DNA of 64,000 bases from Tanypteryx hageni (Eukaryota; Arthropoda; Insecta; Odonata; Petaluridae): assembly GCA_028673005.1 (NCBI GenBank), contig CM054112.1, forward strand, positions 192,871,518 through 192,935,517, given 5' to 3'. The position numbers and the translations under genes are program-made. A model generated the notes under the pieces. That model was not told the DNA's origin. It did not search any database and worked only from the letters and a program-made list of their open reading frames with translations. Shown here one piece after another: positions 28,501 through 40,500 of this stretch. Position 1 is the stretch's first letter. Each line of letters opens with the position of its first letter.

Positions 28501-31500
28501 TTATGCTAAATCCAACTTTTACTGCTGCATCACTCCTTTGATTGTTAAATACTGCTTATCGTAAAAACAAATTCATTAGTGATTTTAATTTATTGTACTA
28601 GAAGATTTATGAGAAGTTTTGATTCAAAATATTTTGACATTTATTTTAATTGTTAATAACAATTTGTAAATAATAAATTGTTGACAAATTATTTGTTAAA
28701 ACAATTAGTTACTTCACGAAATTTTAATACATAATTACAAATATGAACAAATTCCTTTATATTTTTAAAAAGAAATATTGGTAAGATGTAATATAAAAAA
28801 GACACATTTCATTACTGACTCCCCGACTGGAGTGCACTTTTGGTCTCTTGCTTCCTCCAGTCAAGAGGTTAAGTGATACAAGATGCTGTTGGACAAGATA
28901 GGTGACTAAAAAAAAGAAAATGCTGAGGAAAAACAATCTTAAGTGTCCTACAAAAGGCTCCCAAAGAAAGATGTAGGGGTGAATAGATGAAATATGTAGA
29001 TTTTGGAGAATATTGTCAGAATTGTATAGAACTGAGCTCAAAAGATCCTGGATGCCAGGTCACCATGGCGCCTAAGATTTTCATGCTAGCTCCTAGATTT
29101 TTTATCTTTATAAAATGCTTCAGGTGCCTCAACTGCAAGCGATAAATGTTAACTTCCTTAAAATTAAACTTAGAAGTCTGTTTAAAAATGCTTCCTATCA
29201 GTACCTTTCTACAAATACCAATCTGAGTTTCATTTTAAGCAAAAATGTTGTTTTGCTATTCTTTATCTAACTTCCCGCACAAATTGACCCCTGCTGATTA
29301 GAGAAGGATTGTGAACTGTAGAAGGGATGATGGCGAGAATAGATGGCACGATTGTTATCAGTGTTAATGTTTTGCCACATGATGTGACAGAAATAAATGT
29401 GCATGGCTTAACTGTTGTTGGAGATTCATGTCTGGAATATTATTCATTTACCTTTTTCCGATGATGATAAAAAATATCTGCCAAAATTATGTAACATCTG
29501 TGCTGGCTCCTAGATTTCTAGAAAATTTTTCGAGCTTTGGTATAGAAACAAGTAGCCATAAGGACTGCAGATAATGTGCTGTAAACCAATTTAGGAAGGA
29601 AAAAAGATAGGTTCCCTCTTTTAGCATGGGTCCACTGCACAACTTCCCATAAACTACTAAGAAATTCTGCGAGTATTAATATTTCTATATGAATACAGGT
29701 ATCCCCCGATTTACGCGAGAGTTGCGTTCCTGGAAATCGCCGCGTAAAGCAAAAAAGCATAAATTGAAAACTCATAAATCAAAAATATTTTTCCCCTTGA
29801 AAATAATCTAATAGATGTTGTTTACGTTTCTGAACAGAGGTGTTCTACTTAGAAACATCTTTAACATTTAATTATGCTGGTGGGGTCCTCTGTACCCCAG
29901 CACTTAAACTTTTGTGTATATCTCCCATATTTACTGTCAGATGGCGCTGTGACTCTGTATTCTCAAGTCAGCTTACGTTCCCCCCATCAGTGTCATTTGT
30001 AGCTTTGTGGAGTGCACTACAACAGTGTGAGAGTGAATTTTGGGTATGATAGACCCCATCAGCATTTGAATGCAAGTATTTTTCATTAATAACTGTTTTG
30101 TGTTTTGCTGATTTTTACCCAAAATTTATACTAAATAGAATCCGAAAAAGAACAAAGTTGTGACAATGCTTTCAAGTATGCATCATGATCAGCAAATCCA
30201 CAAAAATCAAACGCCTGACATGACTTTGGATTATAAAGACACCAAAGGCGGAGTTGATACCCTTGATAAATTGCGTGCCACATATACTACATCAAGACGA
30301 ACATGTAGGTGGCCTATAGCTTTATTTTATGCCATGTTAGACATTGCTGGAGTGATGTCAAATTGTTAGGTACTATTTTGAACCAAATGCAACGAAAATA
30401 TGTACCTAGACAACAGTACTTAACCGAAATGGGAAAGGCTCTTATCAAAAAACACATTGCTCATCGTGATCAGTGGCATAGCAAGGTGAAGCCGGACCCT
30501 GGTTTGAGAATTCTTTATGGGGCCCCAATCTACTCCAATAAATATTGGTAATCTTATTTTTTATAGAGAATAATTTTAATGATATAAATTTATTAATACT
30601 TCAGTTTTTTTATAATAAAATATATTACAATCATTTAATAATTTTATGATTTTAATTGTACATAATATTATTTCAGAGAACAAATAAGTATCACAGAAAT
30701 CAGGTTACATGAGTATGAAGTCGTAAATAACAACAATTTTTATACTGCAAAATGAATAATATGTAGCCCATATGTAGCATCTATCACATAACACATTATT
30801 AAATTAGTACTTAGCAAAATTCTTCTTGCAAGCTTTACTTTCCGCAAAATTGTTTACAATTGCAGAAGTGTCAATTTATTGTGCGGGTCAAAGACTTGTC
30901 GCACAGGCTCTTGGGGCCCCCCGAGCTCCGGTCCGTTTCAACCGAACCATGGTCCCTATGCCACTGGTCGTGATATAAAATTTTTACCTCGTGATCTGCA
31001 GCGGCTTATTATCAAATTTTAGGGAAAAGATCCAGATGAAGACTTGGGAGAGACTTCTGTGGTTCGGAAGAGTCATTGCCTCCCCGACAACAAGATCATA
31101 AAACAAAAAACGTATGCACCTGATGCAAGAAACATATTTGTCTAGAACACAGCAAATTTTTTTGTTTAGATTGTTTTGAGGAGATTTAACTATTATTTGT
31201 TTTTGTAAAAATGTTGTTTTGATACATATTTGTCATTGAAATATGTTGATTTTTCAACAACAGGTACTTTGGGTCTTCCAGACCCCACATGCATACTTGT
31301 GTAATTTTTTTAACCAGCATAATTAAAGGTTCAAGTTGATTTAATGAGCATTTTAACCGCCCAAGCATGTACAGCGACATATGGCATCTTGTGCTGCATC
31401 CACTTTTACAACTCCTTAATTTTTGCGCATTGTTTCTGCCATAAATTACAGATGTCTCGAAGCTCCTTCGATCAGTGAACCTTCCAATACAAATATATTC

Positions 31501-34500
31501 TCCTCATTCAACTCAATGAATATTCTTGCGAGGGTTTTCCCCCTTACAGTTATTGACCACTTACAAGACAACTATCTAGAAGAAAACTGTTCTTCAGGAC
31601 AAAAAGAGTGGGTTTGCTTAAAGATAGGAATAAGAAAGATTCTACCGCGATAGGAACCTCCAGGAAACCCTGCTCTGTTGTACGATGCAATGAATGGCAT
31701 CACTGCATAGACGATTAACAGGCAAGAATCTATGAAATATTTAATAAATAATAAAACTATTAATAGTATATACTATGCACATAACGAATTGCATTAACGC
31801 AAATATGAGAAGCGTATATTAAAAAATGATCGTAAGAACAAAATGGAGTTAATGCAAACACACGACGCATATATAAAAAATGGTGGTAAAAAAAATCATG
31901 CATATGCGAATCGTGTAAATAATATTGTTCGGTGAAATTGTTCCGTAAGTATGTTAATATACTTTGGATGAAGTGCAGAAACTCGCTAGCTAATGTGATA
32001 CTGAATTCAAAACCAAGCTGTTGAACTGGGTCAGCAACCTAAGGCATATTTATATTTCTTTTTTAACATTCTTTTTAGTATTCATATAAATGCAAATATA
32101 TGCTGGACTTATAGAATATAGATATCTTTGGCCCAACAAAGAAAATATCAGGAGACTGGGAAAAAGTTAAAACACTGGCTAAAAGATTTCCAAATATTTT
32201 TGACAATGGTGACCTAGGCTATTTTAATGCTGAGTTCATTGTTTGTTCCATCTATGTATATTGACACATATCGCTAAAAGGTGTCATAATATAAAGAAGA
32301 TGTAAACCACAATTTTCATTACTTTGAAAACTTGTAAAGGCAATGCTTATACTTCCTCACAGCAATGAGTTTTTAGTAACTTGAATCTTAGTGTATTACA
32401 GGTACACACAGGTCGGCACTCAAACAACCAATGCTGAATGTTCTGATGCAGTGTTCATTTAGAAAACCTCTCGTAGATTTTGAGCCAACAGATGACATGA
32501 GGAAAAAGGCAAGGAAATTAAAGAAGTAGGAATTTGTTCATTTTGTCTAATATTGTTGAACCATTATATTGCTAACATTAAAATGACAATTATTTCATGT
32601 AGCCTTTGTTAACATTCCTCCTAATCTAAGGTCTGTCCTGTAAACCAGGCCTACTTATTTTTTTCAATGAATTTGTGCTATTTACTGTACAATTTTAAAA
32701 CTATCTTTTTCCATACTGTTGATTTTTAATGCAGGATAAATTTACAATTCATCCACAAAAGTACGATTAAATTTAAATTGCAGGGATATGCATTACTAAA
32801 AAAATATGCGATACAAGCACTTAAAATATTTAAAGCATAAATTTGTATAATTTGCATCAAAAAACCAAGATATTACATACTGCAGGATATTTTGATGGAA
32901 TTAACAGGATTTAGAAAAAAAATTGGTAGCAGCCCTGTACTAATCTTAGCACCTATGATAAAAAGAAACTGCAAATTCTGTAAGTTACAATGAGGTGGAA
33001 TGGATTTTAACTGCAACACAGTAATGCGCTTATATAGACATGCAGATAACAGTCATGGAGTAATCTCATCTAATTATTAAAACAGACATATGACTGACTG
33101 GTCAGAATCGCACAATATTTTGAGTATTAGTAGTTGCTTTAATGTACGATATTGATCTACCTCTGACAGCGAGATTTTAAAACACAATATCCAGAAAAAA
33201 ACGTTTAAAAGAATATATTTAGACAGGAACTTTATATGGGAAAAAACAGCAATGCAGCAAACTAAAATAGTCAAGGTAAACCAAGCTGATTTATCGCACA
33301 ACTTTGTGTAAATCCAAAAGATTCACCAAACAACAAATTACTCTAATTCATGAGAGAATTATCAAGCTAATCTTACTTATGCAATACACCTCTCCATCTG
33401 CCACAAAAAGATTAGCAAAACCTAACGTGAATTTTGGCTAGATAGCAGCTGTCATTAGTGGTGATTCACAGATAGCAGATTGTGTCAACAAATTACTGTA
33501 TTAACTATGAAACATAAACCAATGTTATATTGCACTGCAATTATGGAGAATCACTGGATGAGCAATGCAGATCTTATACTGGAGGTGCAATGTTTACATT
33601 TGACTATCAAATGTGAAATTTTATATCATTCTGCAAAACTAATGATAAATACAGTGTTCCCTGGTTATTATGCCATCTCTTATACTGTGAACTCGGATAT
33701 ACCACGAGTCTTATTTACTTTCCCTACATTTTATAGAGAATTTGACTGAAAATATTGCATTGACTATGGACTGATATCACTATTATTTTTTGTTTGAAGT
33801 TATCCGTAAAATTAAAATAAAATAAAATAAAACATTGCATGTCCACAATGTATTGGGTCAACAGGACAATGTCCATGGATATACAGTTGGTCCCCGGTAT
33901 TTGTGGATTCAGTATTCATCATTCATGTATTATGGAACAATGTTTCGGTATCCGTGGTTTTTCGTTTCGCTTATTTGTCACTTGGACTACTTGTTGTGGT
34001 GGAGTAAGAAGTCGACACACACTGCTTGTTTAACAGTGACTGCCTCATTATATTCGTTTTATTTTATTTTCTGACCTATTTTGTTTATTTTTTACTATTG
34101 ATAATGAATACACTATGTTGGTATTTACTTTTTTATTCGTTGTAACTAGCGTAAAGCCAGCTCCACACATTTGTTATTTGCCGAGTGATGAGTAAATATT
34201 TTCCTCCCTACCTGCAGCTGCCTCTACACTAATCGTCCATCGCCGAATACCGAATATTTGTATCGACTTGCGGGAAAAAGTGTCAAGTTCATAGTACTGA
34301 AATTTTGCTGATGGATTTGGACAGTGAAGATACTGTTGTTGCTGCAAGTGCCGCTTTTGCTGTCATGAGCTGCGCCTATTTGAAAATGAAGCTGGAAAAG
34401 AAGAAAATGCAGAAAAAAAGATGATGGATGTGATTCTACGACATACTTGATGGCTGACGGCACTGAGTACAGGTTCGGAAGGCACAATGCTGCCAGATCT

Positions 34501-37500
34501 GCACAAAATTTCTCGCAAATAGGGAAAATTCCCACGATCTGGTAGCAATGTGGAGAGATATTTGTAAATCGCCGAATAACGAATGTGTGGAGGGGTTAAA
34601 ATCACTGTGACTTGTCGAATATTCATCCCTTAGACTCGTGCTCTTTTACCGACTCTCGACGGGAAATAATTGTTGTTTGCCGAGTGACGAACTCGTTGTT
34701 CCATCTACACAACTAGATATTTGGAGAGTGACGAATATTCCTGGCTTGGCATTTGGCAATTAATGAATGTGTGGAGCCATCTTCCATGTGTTATTATGAA
34801 ACAACACCACGTGATTTGTTTTGGAATTGTGCCGTGAACATTGTATCCGAGATTCTTGCGAGTTTTATCCCACAATATCTCTTTTTATACTTGTCATCAA
34901 GTTTTTTATTCGTATTTATACAATTTTAAGTTAATTTCATTAATATTAAGATCAGGCAATGTTCAGTGTATGCACTGTCCAGTATAGTAACCCTTTCACA
35001 ACATACTGTCCAGTATAGTAACCCTTTCACAACGTACTGTCCAGTATAATAACCCTTTCACAACCAGAACACCCGTAAACAGACTTGTTTTCTTAGTTTG
35101 GATCTCATAGGATACAGTGGCAACTACTTAAAACCTAATCTTCCTTATTACATGAAATCTTACGAGGGAAAATACATAATGTATTTTTATGGGGAAAAAT
35201 TCCCCGGTATTCGCGGCCATTTTCTAGTACGTAACCCCCACAAATAACGGGGACCAACTGTACTGTGGGAGGTTTTATAATCAAGATTGCTGCACCTACC
35301 CCACTTCAGTGTTATAAAGCACTTTATCTCGTATACAAAGCGAATATCTGTTTTTATTGCTGCTATGTATATGTATTGTTAGTTTTGTAAAACAATGTTT
35401 GGTGTTGCTATGGAAGCTCTTCCTTTTCTTTTCTTCATACTCATGGAATCCCATGAAGTATCAACTTCTTCAGTATATTATTTCTATGTACTTGGCACAA
35501 AATGCAGTTGAAACATTTGCCTCAGGAAAATGATTTCTCATTGTAAGTAGGAAGACTCATTAGTGTCATTAAAATGTGAATGGGAAAAGTGCATCCAAAG
35601 AAACATGTTAATACTTTTGGTTCAGTCTTTCATATGGGTTTTATATTTTAAAAACTATTTTTATGTGCTATTTTGGTGTGTATCCATTTGTTATGTATAT
35701 ATGAGGTTAAAAAAGTTGCTTTTATTTTGACATCTCTCTACCTGTTGCTTTTTTCTCTATTGGTCTAGAAGGGTTAAACGCAATACAGATTATTATTATC
35801 ACATCAGAAATACAAATAATTTTCCTGATAAGCAGTATTTCATTGTTTTAACACTAGTTCTCTTATGATACACTTCTACTTCACTAATTTTCACTATAGG
35901 TTGGTTACCCCTCTTCCTCCCATCTCCCCCCCTCTCCTCCCTTCAATGTACCCTTTTCCCTCTTTTCGGAATTCTCCGGGTGTTTTCTTATTTCGGCTGC
36001 ACACATGCAACCGGTTTCTTCCCATAGTTTTCTACCCGCAATAAAAGTCACAAACAAACGCACGTGGTCTCTCTAAAAGAAAGCTGTTTGCCTTTTATTA
36101 CCGCTCACCCTTTTTAGCACGAGTTTCTCCCTTATTTTTCGGAATAAGCACGAACACGAATGAGATCGGCAATCTTCAAAGTTTTTGGATCTCCTACCGG
36201 CCGCATGACGGTCACGGTTGCGACGTTTTAGACCAAAATATGAAAATCCTATTTTCAACGGGGTTTCTATGGAGAAGTCCCAAGTACGTTCACACTTATA
36301 GGGGAGGACGCGGTTGGACCTCGGCACGAACCCCTTGGGTCGCTCGAGCAGGCAACTTTTGTCCCAAGCCCCATCGAGGGCAATCCTCGGTGACAGCAGA
36401 AGTGAGCTTGAATCTTTCTGCTAGTTGGGGGCAGCCATAAACTACTTCATGCAGTAGGTGGGGGCCGGAAAGCGACCGTGCCTCGACCGATGTCTAACCC
36501 AAAAGTGTGAGTGATCTCAGCAAAAATAGTCCTATCCCTAATAAAGCCCTCAACGCGACCTTCATGCGACAATGCAACAAAAGGTGGCGTAGATACATGC
36601 GATCAGCTCTGCGCTGCTTACAATGTTGACAGAAGAACGAAAAGATGGCAGTTAGTTGTGTTTTTTCATTTGCTGAACGTTTCTGCCATAAATGCCTTTA
36701 TTGTTCATAAACAAAACGTTCAAAAGGAAATGACAAGGCGAAATTTCTTGAAATCATTATCGAAGGAATTAATAAAGGATCTACAGATTTCGAGGTCTCA
36801 GAGTCAGTTTATATCTAGGCATCTCCGAAAGCGCATATGCACTCAACAGGGACTTGCGGAGGAAGGTCCATCACCGGGATCGGGACTATCAAGGGGAAGA
36901 TGCAAACATTGCCCAAGAAATAAGGACAATAAAGTGTCCACTAGATGTGGAAATTGTGGAGCTTTTACTTGCAAAGACCATATGATAATGAAGTGCATTG
37001 AATGTGGGGAGAGGGAAAGTGATTAGAAAATACAAAAAAATATTTTAATTTATTTTAATCAATGTTTATTGCAAAAATTATTAATAAATAATTGTATTAT
37101 AATGTAAGATTGATTTTATTTCCAGTAAAATATAAATTAATTAATATATTATTGCTTATCTTTAGAAATCATTTTGGGGTCATATTGACCCCACGCGACT
37201 AATTACGGAACTTTTTTTCACGCGACTAACTAAGGGTTAATACTTTTGGTTCAGTCTTTCATATGGGTTTTATATTTTAAAAACTTTGGTTGGATGACCT
37301 TAATTTTTAACATATATGCAAATATTTTACTGAATAATAAAAATTTTGAAAATTATATCAAATAGTAAATGAAAAACAGTAAAGTGATTAATAGCAATAA
37401 GAGTCCCCAAGTAATAATGAGATTAAAATATATATAATATACATACCTTCCAAAACGCAATGAAGTATGGTAAGGTGGTGAATGCTATATAAAGGCAGTA

Positions 37501-40500
37501 TAGCAATGCATATGCAAGGAAGAGAACAAAAAACTTGTAGTTCGTGTACGCCACACAGTTGTTTACCCAAGGGCAGTGATGATCCATTTTAAGTACACAT
37601 TCTCCACAAACTGAGCAATGGTGAGCTCGGTCAGGCTTTACATGCCAACATTTATCACAAAAACGAATGGCTGCAGAATGAAACATCAAATATCAGTCAT
37701 TATAACAAATCTTTTTTACATAATTAATGTCAAACAATGTAAAAACTCTACTGATTGAACATTTAAAATATGCTCGACTCATTAAAAATTAAATACACCT
37801 CAAAGCATGTACAAAGAAACATTAAAAAGGAAAGTTATTCAGGGATATGACAAGCTAACAGAAAACGAAAAACAAAATAAAAACAGAAGCATCATTTGCT
37901 GAAGCAATATGAAAAAGGACATTTTATTTATTGAGGTTTATTCGAATTGTAAGCTAAAATATTTATAAATTTGGTAATATAATTATATGACAAATTAATG
38001 AATTCAATAACCAATTTTAAAATTTTAACTTTCTATCTATAACTCAGAACCTTAATTTGAAAATTTTGAAAGCAACCCCTCCTGCCCACCAGTTTTCAAA
38101 AACATTTCTTCTGTAGGGTTATAGATGGTAACAATCTTTTGCGCTCACATGTCGAGTGTCACTCGACAGCAGCTTGCAAGTTGAGTGTAACTTGATACGT
38201 GTTTTGGAGAGAGAAAAGCAAGAGATTTAAAAATATTTATCTGCGGCCTTCTTGCGCATGCAGCTTCTAACACCTCAGGAGCCTCCTAATCATAAACAAG
38301 TTGACTGATCAGTACAGGCATGCCTCGCTTAGCGCATGAGAGGCATTCCGAGACATCTGTGCGTTATCAGAATTTGCGCTAAAAGAACAGTTTTTAACAT
38401 AGCACTTAACCCAGGTGATTTTTACTCTTCAGAAATTTTACTATTTTCATCTTGCAACTTATATAATGATAGGACATTTTTATGTATTAATTTAAAGTCA
38501 AGAAAACGAAGTACCGTATTTACTCATGTAATACCCACACTTTTTTCCCCACAAGTTCCCATCAAAAAAGGGGGTGCGGACATTACATGATATTTGCCCC
38601 TACTAACCCTGCGTGCCTGGTGTGAGATGAGTATGCGTTTTCTTAGGTAGGCGCAATATGCCATGCATTTTATTTCCGCGATTTATAACCAAGGTATTTT
38701 TTTAATGCGTAGAATAATATAATAAGCACGATATTTATCAGGTATTTTTTTAAATTCCTTGCCAGCTGTCAGTAGTAAACCTAAATCACATAAATTTCTA
38801 TGTAAATAGAAGAGTGTCATTCATTCTCATAGAAAAGGTGATGTAAGAGAAATCGTCAGCTGAATTGCATATATTTTTTATTAAAAACAAACGAATTCTG
38901 TTAGATTGTCTTTTAATTCGTGACATGCTCAAATTACATTTTGCCATAACTGAATTTTTTTGGGTTTCTTTTACGTTACGAAATCCTAAAAGAATATATG
39001 TACATACTTTTATTACTCTGTATAAAAGCAAAGAACACAATCTTGCAATGGAAATGTGCCACTAAATAGCTGTTGGAATTGTTCATTTGTGCTTTCTGAA
39101 AGCTGTAAGTGATATATTTTATCCACAGAAACATGATAAACGCTTCTATGTAACCTGTAGCAGTGCATCTAGTGACCGGTTTATTTTTGGTATTATGTGA
39201 TCCCTGAGGGATTTGACACGGGGATTTATTTTGAGCATGAAGCGTTTACATTTATTTATGTAAAATTCGCTCTTTTTCTAGGTGAATAATGGCTAAGTTA
39301 GCGTAAATTCGCAAAATTGGCGAAAATTACTCATTCTAAATTAAATAACTTGAGAATTTGCAGCGGCTAAAAATTGAAATTTTCTGTGAGATCAAGCAGC
39401 TAGACTCCAAAATAGGTTTTTGAGTTGTCTCCGTGAAATATAATAGCAATGGACGTGAATTTTTCATGTTTACGTACATTAAAAAAGTATTAAAAATCAC
39501 TTTTTGAAGTAATTTCTTAAATATTTCCTTTTTGCCATAATTACATCATGAAATTCGACTTCAGGTAGATTATTCAACCGATATTGCTGTAAAATATCAA
39601 AATTTTGGAAGTGCGGACATGACACGAATTGCAGTTTTTATGCGTTCTTTGCACGAAGTGAATACATAGGCAGTGGCGGCTCGTGTATAGGCACTGTGGA
39701 ACTGCAGCACCCCCTATTTCCACTTGATATTATCGATAACATTTAATATAATGAGTCCTTTTTTCTTTAATTCTTTCTTTATTTTTGTAGTACAATATAT
39801 ATTCCTTAAGCTTAATGTCAGTACTTCAGTAGCCATCCCCCAGTTTATGAAAAAGATACAAAAATCTTTGTATGGAACTGTGCGCTTCACAGTGCCAGCG
39901 ACGTGGTGTCTGACTGTTGTGCGCATGCGCACATAGGAGGGGGGGTGGGGAGGAAGGCAGGACTGCCAGGTAGAGAGAGCACTGTTGCTCTCGCAGTGCC
40001 GGCTCTGGCGTGATGGTGGAAGGAAGTTTTTTTTTACTCAGCGTGTGTTGTGCTTAAAAACCGTGTACCATATTCTTGAATGTGATAAAGTGTAGAATTA
40101 GAATATTATTCTGCTTCCAGCTATTCTATTTGATTCATTTTTTTACGGTTCTTTTATTTAACAGAAAACTTTAACCATGGCCTTGCATCCCCAAGAAATA
40201 AGTTCTGTGTCTGTAAGTGAACTTCAACAGCTTAAGTTTTCACAGCTATCTCTCCATGAGAAAGTTACAGTTAAGAAAAGAGGTCGTTCAACACCTGATA
40301 TTCTAATATCTCAGCCAGGCAAAAGCAACAACAAGAAATATATTCGTAGCTTTAATTCTGAATGGTACCAACGGAAAAGTTGGCTTTGCGGCTGTGAAGT
40401 AAAAAATGCACTGTTTTGCTTCCCGTGTTTGCTGTTTGGAGGTGATGTACCGTGGACAAAAGATGGTTTTAGAAATATAAACAAAATGAAAGAAAAAACT

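Larger units (their letters stand above)
29872..31322 (+). mobile_element. piggyBac element, family C, carrying a nested hAT MITE
   Basis: Flanked by TTAA (29868-29871 and 31323-31326). Ends TTATGCTGG/CCAGCATAA. Sub-terminal dyads are GGGGT..ACCCC (29882-29898) and GGGTCTTCCAGACCC (31271-31285). It retains only the C-terminal part of a transposase, split by a 496-bp hAT insertion, so it was non-autonomous before the hAT arrived. Confidence 0.85.
33884..35260. mobile_element. pogo/Tigger-like element, interrupted
   Basis: Ends CAGTTGGTCCCCGGTATTTG and, read inward from the right, CAGTTGGTCCCCGTTATTTG. Flanked by TA (33882-33883 and 35261-35262). The interior holds another TIR element (about 34153-34786) and a 3 x 31-bp tandem repeat. 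No pogo transposase was recognised. Confidence 0.75.

Noticed and set aside
34224..34535. 103-codon minus-strand frame
   Set aside because: Antisense to the possible Harbinger relic; no domain.
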